This document shows, in pieces, positions 12,495-21,434 of a stretch of DNA of 45,636 nt. The DNA lies in IMG/VR virus record IMGVR_UViG_3300045012_000049, positions 1 through 45,636 of that record; one strand, 5' to 3'. The position numbers were made by a program, and so were the translations under genes. Origin of the DNA: a virus. The stretch's first letter is position 1; each line of letters begins with the position of its first letter. The notes beneath the pieces are model-generated. The model had not been told where the DNA came from. It was given only the letters and a program-made list of their open reading frames with translations, and made no database searches.

Positions 12495-12841
12495 TGTGCA
12501 CCCGCGTCAGTCTGTAGCGCTTGCCACTGTTGAAGATGGGAGACGTAGACTGAGCTCACGACGGCGCCCTTGCGAGTCGTGACGGTGCCCGCGTCGTTCA
12601 CTTGCGCGTTCGCGATGAGCGCCGCAATGTCGGCGTAGAGCTCGGCGGCCGTGAGCCCGCAATCGGCGAGCGTTTGCGCCAAGAGCGCCGGCGTAGGGGT
12701 CTGCGTTACGTCCGTGATTACGTCCACGGCACACGCGGCCGCGTTCGTGATCACGTTCGGCAGATTCGCCGGCGGAGGACATGCGACGACGAAGGCGAGG
12801 CACGCGCTTACGAGTGCGCCGTAGACGGCTTGGGTTCTCAT
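12491..12841 (-). CDS. Lipoprotein (116 aa)
   Basis: ATG 12839-12841 begins a 20-residue signal (RTQAVYGALVSACLAFVVA) ending at C21, a good lipobox (VVAC) followed by PPPANL. The mature domain is helical with two Cys (AAACAVD, ADCGLTA), so it may hold one disulphide. It lies directly after the holin-like gene (2 bases apart) and is coupled to the peptidase-like gene by ATGA. An outer-membrane spanin is one candidate role; no inner-membrane partner is obvious. Confidence 0.65.
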   Translation of the reverse strand: MRTQAVYGALVSACLAFVVACPPPANLPNVITNAAACAVDVITDVTQTPTPALLAQTLADCGLTAAELYADIAALIANAQVNDAGTVTTRKGAVVSSVYVSHLQQWQALQTDAGAQ

Positions 12842-12843
12842 GG

Positions 12844-13188
12844 TCAGGCTGCTTTCTTTTCTGCGATTGCGTTGTCGTTCGCGGGCGGAGTCGGCGCACG
12901 CTTGTACGCGTCGAAGTGTTGCTTGACGGTGACGCCGGCGACGTTGCCTCCAATGGCGACGAGCGACGCCACGAGCGCGGCGAACCATGCGGCCCCGTTC
13001 TTCTCAGGTGCGGCGACGATCGAGGCGACGCCAGCGGAGAGGAAGATCGCGCTAAGCGTGAGGTAGGGAAGCCACGCCTTCGGCACGGTGATCACGCCGA
13101 GGAACGAGCCGGTGTTGACTGCTTGCGTGACGTACCCGGCGACAATGCCGAGGAGCGCGATCACGACCGTTGTGTAGGAGAGAACCAT
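12844..13188 (-). CDS. Holin-like membrane protein (114 aa)
   Basis: The 114-residue protein has three predicted transmembrane helices (about residues 4-24, 38-60 and 66-86) and a charged, basic C-terminal tail (NDNAIAEKKAA), the size and topology of a class I holin. It would form lesions in the inner membrane at lysis time. It sits between the receiver-domain membrane protein and a lipoprotein. A second small membrane protein (2133-2294) near the transglycosylase-like gene is a rival candidate. Confidence 0.6.
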   Translation of the reverse strand: MVLSYTTVVIALLGIVAGYVTQAVNTGSFLGVITVPKAWLPYLTLSAIFLSAGVASIVAAPEKNGAAWFAALVASLVAIGGNVAGVTVKQHFDAYKRAPTPPANDNAIAEKKAA

Positions 13189-13219
13189 GGTGCGTCTTCT
13201 TTCGTTGGTTGGGCAGAGT

Positions 13220-14050
13220 CTATTTCAGACTGGAGGCCGGGGCTAGCGTGGTTGCCACCTCGCGCGTGATGCGGCCGTAATCAACGCGCTCGGGTTTCGG
13301 TTGCAGAGCGGATACAAGCCATACGAGGCCTCCGAGCAAGATCGCGACGATGGGAAGCGCGGTTTTGATGAAGCGGAAGCCGCTTCGGATCTCTTCGACG
13401 TTCGCGCTGATCTCCCGCACGAGCCCGCGCTTTCCCGGCCCGTTGTCCTCGAAGTGTCCCTCTTGCTTCGTCATGCGCTCTCGCAAGTCTCTGATCGCCA
13501 TAGCGACCGGCTCGTGTTGCTCGGCAAGCTCCGTGACCTTTGAGATTTCCTTCTCGTCGTAATCCGGGAGGCGCGGAGCGCTGTTTGCGCGCGCTCGGTA
13601 CGGGGCGCGAGGTGTATCGGGCGGAGGCGGAACGGAGTAGCGCGGTCCGCGCGGCTTCATGCAAGTAAGGAACGGACGGATCATCCGATCGATCGCGGGC
13701 ACTCGGTAAGGCTTCTCGATCACGGGAAGCGACTCTCCCGTCGTCGGTGCGCGGTAGCGTTCAAGCTCTTCGACCACGCCAGGGATCCCAAGCGCGCCGG
13801 TCGCGATCACGATGCGCTCGAGGCGCGCCGGCGCTTGCGCCTGTAGCTGCGAAAGGATCGCGAGGCCGCTCGGACCCTTGCCGAGCATGAGATCGAGAAA
13901 CGTGACGTCGATCTCTTCTTCGCTAAGGAGCCGCGCAAGAGCTCTGTTCGCGTCGTGTTCGAGGATGACTTCGTGGCGCTCCCGCATCAGGCGTTGGAAC
14001 ACCTCCAAGATCGGCCGCTCGTCGTCGACTACAAGAATGACGAGTCTCAT
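13220..14050 (-). CDS. CheY-like receiver domain fused to a membrane anchor (276 aa)
   Basis: Residues 1-125 form a complete two-component receiver domain: acidic pocket D9-D10, phosphoacceptor D53 (FLDLML), T84 (IATGA) and K113 (EKPYR) are all present. Residues 134-160 are a Pro/Arg-rich linker, ~165-215 a charged coiled coil, and ~220-240 one transmembrane helix (ALPIVAILLGGLVWLVSAL). A short tail follows. No histidine kinase is encoded in the genome, so a host kinase or small phosphodonor would have to act on it. It is coupled by ATGA to the receptor-binding gene upstream and lies next to the holin-like gene. Confidence 0.85.
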   Translation of the reverse strand: MRLVILVVDDERPILEVFQRLMRERHEVILEHDANRALARLLSEEEIDVTFLDLMLGKGPSGLAILSQLQAQAPARLERIVIATGALGIPGVVEELERYRAPTTGESLPVIEKPYRVPAIDRMIRPFLTCMKPRGPRYSVPPPPDTPRAPYRARANSAPRLPDYDEKEISKVTELAEQHEPVAMAIRDLRERMTKQEGHFEDNGPGKRGLVREISANVEEIRSGFRFIKTALPIVAILLGGLVWLVSALQPKPERVDYGRITREVATTLAPASSLK

Positions 14051-14778
14051 ACGATTGTGAACCCATATCGAGCGTTGACGTACGCGACGAGCTTTGCAAG
14101 ATCACCCGCGCTGATCGCGCCTTGTGCAACGATGACTTCGGCGATCTTGCCGTTCAGCGGATCCGACACGCCGTCACCACCACACCCGATCGTCAATCCG
14201 GTCGGCGCATCGATTCCACACGAAAGCCCGGTGACTGGCGTGGACGAATTTACGTACATCGAGCTTGTCGTCGTTTCAAAGACGGCACCCAAGAACAGGG
14301 GAGCACCAGTGGGCGCGATCCCGCTCGACGCGAGGAGTCCGGCGCGCATGCTGTAGTGACTGAAAATGATGTCGACGGCCGCGTGATTGAGCGCGAGATC
14401 ATCCGTGTAGGTCTCGTTCGTTCCCGCGTCGTCGTTCCCCACGATGAAGACCGAATATGGTTGCGAAGGGGCGACGGACCACACGCCCGTTTGTAGAAAC
14501 TGCGTGCTCGCGGCCACGAACAAGAGTGTCGCTTGGTGATTGTAGGACGCGTCCGAGGCCGTATGCGTCGGCCGCGCGGGTGCGCTCGACTGCAACGCGT
14601 TGCGGTTCGTGTCGCCCGCACCGCTTTGATCTGCCCATGCGCTGACTCCGCCCGCCACGAGCGTCACTCCAAGGTCGGCGCGTAGCCACAGAAGCGCGCC
14701 GGCGATCTTTTGCGGAGTCCACACCGCCGGAGCCGATACACCACCAAAGCCCAGTCCCAAGCCTAGCCCGAGGTTCAT
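14047..14778 (-). CDS. LamG/concanavalin-like tail fibre or adhesin protein (243 aa)
   Basis: Start ATG 14776-14778 overlaps the tail spike stop (TGATG). After a Gly-rich N terminus, ALLWLRADLGVT and VSAWADQSGAG match the opening of LamG-type carbohydrate-binding sandwich domains, and KIAEVIVAQGAISAGDLAKL with YVNARYGF matches their typical end. This fold binds glycans. The position right after the spike marks it as a receptor-binding accessory. Confidence 0.75.
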   Translation of the reverse strand: MNLGLGLGLGFGGVSAPAVWTPQKIAGALLWLRADLGVTLVAGGVSAWADQSGAGDTNRNALQSSAPARPTHTASDASYNHQATLLFVAASTQFLQTGVWSVAPSQPYSVFIVGNDDAGTNETYTDDLALNHAAVDIIFSHYSMRAGLLASSGIAPTGAPLFLGAVFETTTSSMYVNSSTPVTGLSCGIDAPTGLTIGCGGDGVSDPLNGKIAEVIVAQGAISAGDLAKLVAYVNARYGFTIV

Positions 14779-17700
14779 CAGTAGCTCGATTCCAAAGTGT
14801 AACGCACCGTGCTCCACACGCTTCCCGATCCGCCACCTCCGCCCGAGTGAACGGTCATCCCGGATTGCCATGCGAGCGGAAGTGTTTTCGCCGGAAGATG
14901 TGTCGTGATCGTTCCGCTCGCCGTCGTGTTCGCGGTGAGATCGTTCAGCGTCCAGGCGATAGACGAGGCGTCCGGCGTGGCGACGAGTTCAAGCTCGATC
15001 AAGTTCCCCGTAACGATCGGGATGCCAGAGTCGGCCACGGTCACAGCTGCGCCGTCGCACGAGATGATCTTCCAGTTGCCAGTAAAGGCCCCGCCCGAAG
15101 CTGTGAGCGTGAAGCCGGCGCCTACAGCTTGCACCGTGGTCTGCGTCGTCCAATCGATGTTGGTAGCGGTCGACACCTGAGTCATGTCCAGCATGCCCAC
15201 GAAGGCGTAGACGGTTGGCGACGGGTCCACGAAGTCGATGCCAAAGCGCGTGGTCAGCGTGAACCCGCCGATCCCAGCCGCGTTCCCTCGAAGCACAGCG
15301 CCGGTATCGTTGGATGTGATCAGGTAGCTTCCGAGCCACACCGGACCGCCCGATCCAGAATATGCAAACCCACGCGAAGAGCTCCCTAGGAGCGTGGTCG
15401 CGTCTTGTGGCTGTACGTTCGAGTTGCCGATCGAAAGTAGGCAGTTGAGACCCGGTGTCTCGCCGCTGATCGTTCCTAGGCTTCCTGACCAGTATTGAAC
15501 ACGCGTTTGCGAAAGAAGCTCGCCGACGTCGGGAGACGTGGATGCTGATGCCGGTGCGTCAAGATAGATCCATCGCGACGTCACACCGTCATAGAGGAAC
15601 CGCGCCGACGATGTGCGTGCGGGCAGAACGACATCAGCTCCGGTCAACGTTGTGATCCGATTCGCGGCCGTGCTCGAGGCGTCTTCATGTGTGATCGTCA
15701 TCGCTTGCGCTGTGGTGTTCAAGATCGTCAACTCGGCACCGTCGGTGCCCCCGACGAATCCGCCGAGCGCAAAGGCGCCCGTTGGGCCAGTGATGCGCAA
15801 GAACGACGTGAGCGTCGGGGAGATCGATACGTTCGAGTTGAGGCCATTGCTTACAGCCTTAGAGCTGTGACGCGCGCCGATCACGCCGAGTACGTCGACG
15901 CCAGCGAGCGTGTTGGGGCGACAGTTGACGCCCACGCCCCCGCTTCCGTCGAGACAGCTTTCAACGATGCCCGCGCTTGCCGGGTCGACGTCGAGCATCT
16001 GACCGGCGACCGAGGAGCCCGAGCCGCCGGGCGGAAGGTTGCCCGTGCATGTGAGCGCGATCACGTTCGCCGCGTTCGAGACGGGCGGAACGGTCATCAA
16101 CCGACAATCGTTCCCCGTCAGTCTGCACCCATAGATCACGCCGACCACGTCAAGGAGAGGAACGTCGGTTGTCCCGGTGACGTTGTCGAGCGTGAGATTG
16201 TAGACGGTGCCGATCGATTTGATCGTAGAGACAGTCGATCCCTCACCCGAGCAGTCTTGGATGCGGAGCCCGAAGCAATTCCCTACTTGGCCGAAATTCT
16301 TCCCGCACTCGAAGGCGCAATCTCGGATCACGTTGTCGACGCCATCGCCGGCCACATACCAGCCGTTCGAGGCGCCGTTGAAGTTGGCTTGTTGCAACGT
16401 GTTCTTATTTCCGCTCGTGCCGCTCGTGAAATAGAACGAGCCGACGCGGTAATCGAAGGCGCTATCGGCGCCACGGTCTTCGGTTTGATCCGTGAGGGGA
16501 TAGCCGTGCGTCCCGTCTTGCACGCCATCGAAGTGCATGTTCAGCGCGAGACACGCCTCGCACCCGTCGAAGGACAGCTTGTTTTTGAAGCCGCCGATCC
16601 GAATGTCGCGCACGAGCACGCCGACGTCGCCGACACACTCGATCCCGACATCGTTGTAGAGGTTCGCGTAACAGGCGCCGCCAGAGGCGAGCGTCTCCGT
16701 CACGGGTTGCAACATGTCTGTGCTGCTTACGGTCATGACGGTTGCGGTCAGAGCGACGATCGTGTGTCTGTAACTGTTCTGATAGTTGACAAACGTGTCG
16801 GCCCAATAGACCGTTTGCCCGACCGCGAATCCGTCGGAGATGAACGAGCCGGTCGACCGTGTGTATGTGCGCGCCGTCCCGTTGACGGTGATCGACGGCG
16901 AGCCGCTCATCGTGACGACGTCGGCGTTTCCGCCTTCGTTCGTACCCGCGATCTCGAAGCCTTCGAAGATCGTTCCGTTGCGCGAATTGGAGTCGAGATA
17001 GTGCCCGAGCTGCACACCCACACCCGTTCCCGAGAATACGAACGTGGTCCCGCCGGGGAGCGGCGCGTTCGAGCCGCTGTCACCTCCGCGGCCTTCGTAG
17101 TCGCTCGTTCCGTGCCCCATGATCCGCATGTCGAAGGGCCACGGCCCGATCGTCTTGGAAAAAAGGTACTTCCCTGCGGGATATTCGAGCTTGTTCTGTT
17201 GCTGCCCGAACACGTTGAGCGCGGCGAGCATCGCCGCGTGAGCCGCGGCGTTATCCGTCACACCGTCGCCGATGATCCCGTAGTCGGTCGGCGTGATGTA
17301 CTTCGCGAGCTCGGGCTGAACGAAGATCGCCCCGTTGACGTCGCAAACCCCGACGTACTTCAAGCCCGACACGCACGCCGAGTCGGTCACGCGTACCGGG
17401 TTGCCCAACGCATCGATCCCAACCTTGCACGCGTAGCCGTTTCCGAGACTCACGACGCCCGGAGGGACTAGGCCTTGCGTGACCATCACGATCGTGTCGT
17501 TCGGTGCGCCGGCCGTGATCGCGATGCCGGCGGGAAGAATCGAGACGCCTTGCTTCGCCGTTACTGCGAGCACAACGTCGCCGCTCGAGGTCATAGCGAC
17601 CTGCCCGGCGGCGAAGGTACTGCTCGAGGCCGCGACGGTTTGCGACGCTTCGACCGTTGCGGTGATATGCGTCGTGTCGTTCGTCGCATCGTCGGTAATC

Positions 17701-17810
17701 GCAAATGCGGAGCCATCGAAGCTGAGATTGCCTCGAGGCGTGACGGGGACGCCCTCTTGCTGGACTGCCGAGACAACACCGAAGCGCGAGATGTTGGGAA
17801 TATTGCTCAT
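14778..17810 (-). CDS. Tail spike, right-handed beta-helix type (1010 aa)
   Basis: ATG 17808-17810 starts the protein; there is a 4-base overlap with the Gly-rich gene. The N-terminal ~170 residues are a virion-binding domain. Residues ~175-190 (TPTDYGIIGDGVTDNAAA) carry the DYGAxGDGxTDD signature that opens pectate-lyase-like beta-helices, followed by LEYPAGKYLF and hundreds of residues of short strand-turn repeats up to ~720. The C-terminal 250 residues are a beta-rich, LamG-like carbohydrate-binding part (GFTLTTRFGIDFV, WTLNDLTANT). It would bind or cleave host surface polysaccharide. It is the largest protein of the genome. Confidence 0.88.
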   Translation of the reverse strand: MSNIPNISRFGVVSAVQQEGVPVTPRGNLSFDGSAFAITDDATNDTTHITATVEASQTVAASSSTFAAGQVAMTSSGDVVLAVTAKQGVSILPAGIAITAGAPNDTIVMVTQGLVPPGVVSLGNGYACKVGIDALGNPVRVTDSACVSGLKYVGVCDVNGAIFVQPELAKYITPTDYGIIGDGVTDNAAAHAAMLAALNVFGQQQNKLEYPAGKYLFSKTIGPWPFDMRIMGHGTSDYEGRGGDSGSNAPLPGGTTFVFSGTGVGVQLGHYLDSNSRNGTIFEGFEIAGTNEGGNADVVTMSGSPSITVNGTARTYTRSTGSFISDGFAVGQTVYWADTFVNYQNSYRHTIVALTATVMTVSSTDMLQPVTETLASGGACYANLYNDVGIECVGDVGVLVRDIRIGGFKNKLSFDGCEACLALNMHFDGVQDGTHGYPLTDQTEDRGADSAFDYRVGSFYFTSGTSGNKNTLQQANFNGASNGWYVAGDGVDNVIRDCAFECGKNFGQVGNCFGLRIQDCSGEGSTVSTIKSIGTVYNLTLDNVTGTTDVPLLDVVGVIYGCRLTGNDCRLMTVPPVSNAANVIALTCTGNLPPGGSGSSVAGQMLDVDPASAGIVESCLDGSGGVGVNCRPNTLAGVDVLGVIGARHSSKAVSNGLNSNVSISPTLTSFLRITGPTGAFALGGFVGGTDGAELTILNTTAQAMTITHEDASSTAANRITTLTGADVVLPARTSSARFLYDGVTSRWIYLDAPASASTSPDVGELLSQTRVQYWSGSLGTISGETPGLNCLLSIGNSNVQPQDATTLLGSSSRGFAYSGSGGPVWLGSYLITSNDTGAVLRGNAAGIGGFTLTTRFGIDFVDPSPTVYAFVGMLDMTQVSTATNIDWTTQTTVQAVGAGFTLTASGGAFTGNWKIISCDGAAVTVADSGIPIVTGNLIELELVATPDASSIAWTLNDLTANTTASGTITTHLPAKTLPLAWQSGMTVHSGGGGGSGSVWSTVRYTLESSY

Positions 17811-19033
17811 GCGATCCCCCTGATTGTAACAGTCGCCGGCCCGCCGGCTCCGCCCGCTCCGCCCGTCGAGGCAACGGCCGTAGATCCGACGCCTCCGCCT
17901 CCGCCTCCGCCTCCGCCCGCGTTGCCCGATGCCGCACCGCCGGCGACTCCGTTCCCGCCGTCGCCAGACGCTGCACCGCTCCCGCCCGCTCCGCCGGAGC
18001 CTCCGTTGCCGAGCGCCGCACCGCCTCCGCCTCCGCCTCCGCGGCCGCCGGCGTTCGTGTGTGCGACGCCCGCGGCTCCCGCCGCTCCGCCGAGCCCCTC
18101 CGAGCTCGTCGTCGTGAAGTTGTCCGCTTGCGAACCCGCGCCGGCGGCCGCGCCGGAAAACCCGTCGAGCGCATACCCGCCAGATCCGGGCCCACGCGTG
18201 GGATAGAGCGTCGAGTTGCCGGTGAAGTTGTAGGGCGCCTGATGCGGAGATCCTCCGGGCGCCGTCGAGCCGCCGGGCGTGACAACGGTGTCCGTGCCCG
18301 AGCTCGCGCCGCCTCCGCTCCCCCCCATCCCGCCCGATGAGATGAACTGCACAGGCCCCGTGCGAGAGATACCGCTCGCTCCGCCGTCCGAACCGTCGGC
18401 GCCGGGGTTGAGCGCCGCACCACCCGCTCCGCCCGCCCCGCCTCCGTCCGCGAAGACCGCGTGATTGCCTCCGGGGTTCGTGAGGTAGCGCCCGACAACG
18501 CGACGGCCGCCTGCGCCCCCGCCTCCGCCCGAAGGCGCGGTCGTTCCCGAGGCGACGCCGCCGTAGCCTCCGCCTCCGCCTCCGCCCGAGTTTTCGATCG
18601 TGATCTCGATCTCGTTCAGCGTCGGAGGACACGGCCACGTTACCCCGGGGTAGGGTTGGTTCGTCCACGAGACGACGTATTGCAGCCGCGCTTCCGAGTC
18701 GAGCGCGAGCCAACGGCCCGTGCCCGTCGTCGGTGCGACCACCATCACACCGTCCGCGAAGAACGTCGCATAGGTCGACTTGTTCAGGATGTACCGACCG
18801 AAGCCGATCACGTACCGATACGAACCCGCCGCGATCCCTGTCGTGTTCACGGCCTCGAGCGCGGCAATGTTCGCGAGCGATCCGGCGAGGCCGCCCTGCG
18901 CGAGGTGGGCTACGTCATCGATGAGCGCCTCCATCGGAGTCCCGATGTCGGCCGCATCGGGCGGATCGGAGTCGTCCGGTACGTCGATCGGATCGGACCA
19001 GTTGTCGGGGTTGCCGGTGTAGGGGGAAGGCAT
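17807..19033 (-). CDS. Glycine-rich tail fibre/adhesin (408 aa)
   Basis: The N-terminal ~140 residues (NPDNWSDPIDVPDDSDPPDA, then helical AHLAQGGLAGSLANIAAL) form an attachment domain common to tail proteins of this group. From ~149 to the end there are nine or more blocks of (G)n and GGxGGxG separated by loops, resembling the polyglycine type II helix sandwich of T4-like gp38/S16 adhesins. Such adhesins bind receptors through the loops. It lies between the tail-protein-I-like gene and the spike, as expected for a distal fibre. Confidence 0.75.
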   Translation of the reverse strand: MPSPYTGNPDNWSDPIDVPDDSDPPDAADIGTPMEALIDDVAHLAQGGLAGSLANIAALEAVNTTGIAAGSYRYVIGFGRYILNKSTYATFFADGVMVVAPTTGTGRWLALDSEARLQYVVSWTNQPYPGVTWPCPPTLNEIEITIENSGGGGGGGYGGVASGTTAPSGGGGGAGGRRVVGRYLTNPGGNHAVFADGGGAGGAGGAALNPGADGSDGGASGISRTGPVQFISSGGMGGSGGGASSGTDTVVTPGGSTAPGGSPHQAPYNFTGNSTLYPTRGPGSGGYALDGFSGAAAGAGSQADNFTTTSSEGLGGAAGAAGVAHTNAGGRGGGGGGGAALGNGGSGGAGGSGAASGDGGNGVAGGAASGNAGGGGGGGGGVGSTAVASTGGAGGAGGPATVTIRGIA

Positions 19034-19036
19034 GGC

Positions 19037-19876
19037 TCAGTCTCCGTAAATCACGTGGTAGTCGTTTGGATCGGCCTCGGGTTGGACGAAGCGACACGAG
19101 CGCGGGCGTCCGCTGCGCGTGCGGTAGGGAGGCGCGGCCGCGTAGCTGTTCTGCCCCCAAGTCCCATCTGGCATCGTCGTCATGTCCGAGGGATTGAAGA
19201 GCGTCGAGTCGTACGTGTAGATCAGGCCGCGGACGTACGTGTGCGCGCTCTTCCACGTGTCGACGATCGATCGAATGGCGTCGACGTCGACACGCGGGAT
19301 CTGAAAACCGAGCCCCCAACCGTTCACGTTGAGCACGCCCCAATACCACGCTGGGTACGTCGCCGACGCGATCGGCCACGGCGGGACGAACACGATGATC
19401 CAGATCTCCGACCAAAAGCCCGCGCGCTCGGGGTTCGAAAGGCTGTCGTAATCCCAGCCGCTCGCGTAGTTGACCGTGTTCGTCCCGTCGCTGTTTAGCG
19501 TCGTCATGACGCCGTAGCGATTCACGACGATCACCTTGGGATTTCCGGCGACGTACGCTTGGACCATCTTCGCGAGCGTGAGCGCTGTTCCCGCGGTCTG
19601 CCAAAGCGTGAGCCATTGAATGAGGCGCGACGAGAACGCCGCGATCGTCTCCGTCATCCCTTGGATCATCCCGCGTGATTGACCGATCAGCGGGAGCGCG
19701 GTCGGAGTCCCGACGCCAGGCCAACGCGCATAGAGAGCTTGAAGGAGCGTCTCGTAGCCAATGTCGGCGAGGAAGACCATCGTCGTGAGGAACTTCCAAC
19801 CCACGGGGCGCGTGAGCCAAACAGGCACACGCGCCGAGAGCGCGGCGATAAAGCTTTTGGAGGTCGGATCGCTCAT
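19037..19876 (-). CDS. Tail protein I-like baseplate/fibre connector (279 aa)
   Basis: The protein follows the baseplate J-like gene, the place of gpI/gp48 in P2- and Mu-like phages. It is helical at the N terminus (KSFIAALSARVPVWLTRPVG, FLADIGYETLLQAL) and beta-rich and aromatic in the rest (GFWSEIWIIVFVPPW, WYWGVLNVNGWGLG). Aromatic WSEIWIIVFV-type strands are typical of tail protein I. It joins the baseplate wedge to the fibres. Confidence 0.6.
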   Translation of the reverse strand: MSDPTSKSFIAALSARVPVWLTRPVGWKFLTTMVFLADIGYETLLQALYARWPGVGTPTALPLIGQSRGMIQGMTETIAAFSSRLIQWLTLWQTAGTALTLAKMVQAYVAGNPKVIVVNRYGVMTTLNSDGTNTVNYASGWDYDSLSNPERAGFWSEIWIIVFVPPWPIASATYPAWYWGVLNVNGWGLGFQIPRVDVDAIRSIVDTWKSAHTYVRGLIYTYDSTLFNPSDMTTMPDGTWGQNSYAAAPPYRTRSGRPRSCRFVQPEADPNDYHVIYGD

Positions 19877-21033
19877 GACGTGGGAGCGGTGACAAACCGC
19901 ACGATCAGTGTGGTGGCAAGCGCGGCGACCTCGCCGGCGTTCAGAAGAAGGTCTCCCTCGCTGTTATCGATCGCGAAGATCGCCGGGTTCGCCGCCGTCG
20001 CGGCCGCGTCGATCGCCTCGGCGTAGAGGTACCCCTGCGAGCTCGGCGGCTTCGGGAGTCCGCCGACGTAGTAGTTGGAGACGAACGCGATGAGCGCCGC
20101 GTTGACCTGATCGGAGAGGATCGACTCGCTCAACCCGGGCGTCGTGATCGCCCACACCGTCAGCGTGTTCGTGTAGTCGACGACGCTCGCCGAGTCGACG
20201 AGGCACGTCACGCAGTCGGGAACCGCGACGGCTTGAAGGTTCGCGGCGACCGCGGCGACGTCGCCGGCGCTCGCAATGCCCGAAGGCGAGGCGAGGTAGA
20301 CCTGGACGATCCCCGTTGAGCTCGACGGGGAGATCGACCAGCGGTTCACGTTCACGGGCGACCCGTTGTCGAGAGCCGTCTGGATCCCGTACTCGTATGC
20401 GCCTCGAGGTCCCGCCATCGAAAGCGCGCCGAGCTTCGCCTTGCAAAGCAGAACGAGGTTCGGGTCGCTCATCGCGTCTTGCCCGACGATCGCCGTCGTG
20501 TTCGTGACGGTCACGCCGCTGTCGGGAGCGACGACGACGATCACGTCGCCGGGCGCTGCGTTGTTACCGCTCCCGAGCACGGTTGCGATCACGGGCACGG
20601 GCACGAGCGAGGCGCCGGGCGCGAGCGTGAACGCGGCCGTGTTGAGGAAGAAGACACCGGGGTTCTCGGAATCGTTATCGGTCTCGACCTGCCACTCGCC
20701 TGGTTGGTACGTGTACGTCCCGCCGCTCGAGTTGCTCGCGAGCACGGTGCCCGTCGCGTACGTCGCTTGCGGCCTCGAGACGCCGTAAACGTAGAGGGCT
20801 AGGTTCGTGAGCCAGTCGCCCGTCGACGTGTCGAGGTACGCGCCGGCGGCGAAGTCAGCGATGAGCGCCGACAAGATCGCGAACGTGACGGCCACGACCA
20901 TGAGGATCGAGCGCGCCACGCCGCCGGGTCGCCAAAGGTTCGCGGGGAGACCTTGCGAGACGAGCCAAGCGATCATCGAATTGAAGATCTGCGTGGTCGT
21001 GCTCGCCGTCGTGAGCTCGCCGATCGTTAGCAT
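19873..21033 (-). CDS. Baseplate J-like protein (386 aa)
   Basis: Residues ~35-110 (LWRPGGVARSILMVVAVTFA, LDTSTGDWLTNLALYVYGV, RPQATYATGTVLAS) match the Mu gp47/P2 gpJ family, including the 'GxWLxxLA...G..R..A..A.G' core. The domain that follows contains TNTTAIVGQDAMSDPNLVLL, the typical 'G.D.ESD..L' turn, then RGAYEYGIQTA and a repeated beta-alpha-beta domain. It builds the baseplate wedge. The start may be ATG 21033 (TGATG overlap) or GTG 21036 (GTGA). Confidence 0.88.
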   Translation of the reverse strand: MLTIGELTTASTTTQIFNSMIAWLVSQGLPANLWRPGGVARSILMVVAVTFAILSALIADFAAGAYLDTSTGDWLTNLALYVYGVSRPQATYATGTVLASNSSGGTYTYQPGEWQVETDNDSENPGVFFLNTAAFTLAPGASLVPVPVIATVLGSGNNAAPGDVIVVVAPDSGVTVTNTTAIVGQDAMSDPNLVLLCKAKLGALSMAGPRGAYEYGIQTALDNGSPVNVNRWSISPSSSTGIVQVYLASPSGIASAGDVAAVAANLQAVAVPDCVTCLVDSASVVDYTNTLTVWAITTPGLSESILSDQVNAALIAFVSNYYVGGLPKPPSSQGYLYAEAIDAAATAANPAIFAIDNSEGDLLLNAGEVAALATTLIVRFVTAPTS

Positions 21034-21434
21034 CACTCACCTACCCCGCCGGCGAGCACCGACGTTTGAAGGGTTCCGTCGTCCACTTGGATCGTGACGT
21101 TCATGGTCGTCTTCGCGCTCCCGTCCGGGTCGACCGTGACTTGCACGGTTGCGACGGCGGAGTCCACACGATCGTCGGCTTGGAGCATATTCTCCGCGGC
21201 CGCGACGAAGCCTTGCCCGTTCTGTTGGAGCATCTTCGACGAGACGGCGGAGATCCCGACGCCGCGCGTCGGGTCGTCCGGGTTCGATCCGATCTCTTGC
21301 TCGAGCACGTGCATGCAATCTTGTTCGATCTGATCTTCGACCGTTTCGGTTTCGGTCGCGAACTGGCTCATGTCGTCGCCGCTCGGGCCGAAGGTCCAGA
21401 GGAGATCCGGGCAATACTGCGTCGCGTTGCTCAT
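21033..21434 (-). CDS. Baseplate wedge protein, gp46/W-like (133 aa)
   Basis: The 133-residue protein has VEDQIEQDCMHVLEQEIGS with PDDPTRGVGI, the pattern 'V.Q.v...L.t..Ge...dP..Gv' shared by T4 gp25/Mu gp46-type wedge proteins, and ends in beta strands (TMNVTIQVDDGTLQTSV). It would nucleate sheath assembly together with the J-like protein directly downstream. Confidence 0.75.
   Translation of the reverse strand: MSNATQYCPDLLWTFGPSGDDMSQFATETETVEDQIEQDCMHVLEQEIGSNPDDPTRGVGISAVSSKMLQQNGQGFVAAAENMLQADDRVDSAVATVQVTVDPDGSAKTTMNVTIQVDDGTLQTSVLAGGVGE

Noticed and set aside
15687-17471. 594-codon open frame on the plus strand
   Set aside because: It is the shadow of the tail spike gene; GC-rich third positions keep the opposite frame open, and the product has no domain pattern and is full of Arg/Asp.
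17820-18620. CCTCCGCC-type short repeats, CRISPR- or microsatellite-like
   Set aside because: They encode the polyglycine blocks of the tail adhesin on the minus strand; spacing is irregular and there are no unique equal-length spacers.
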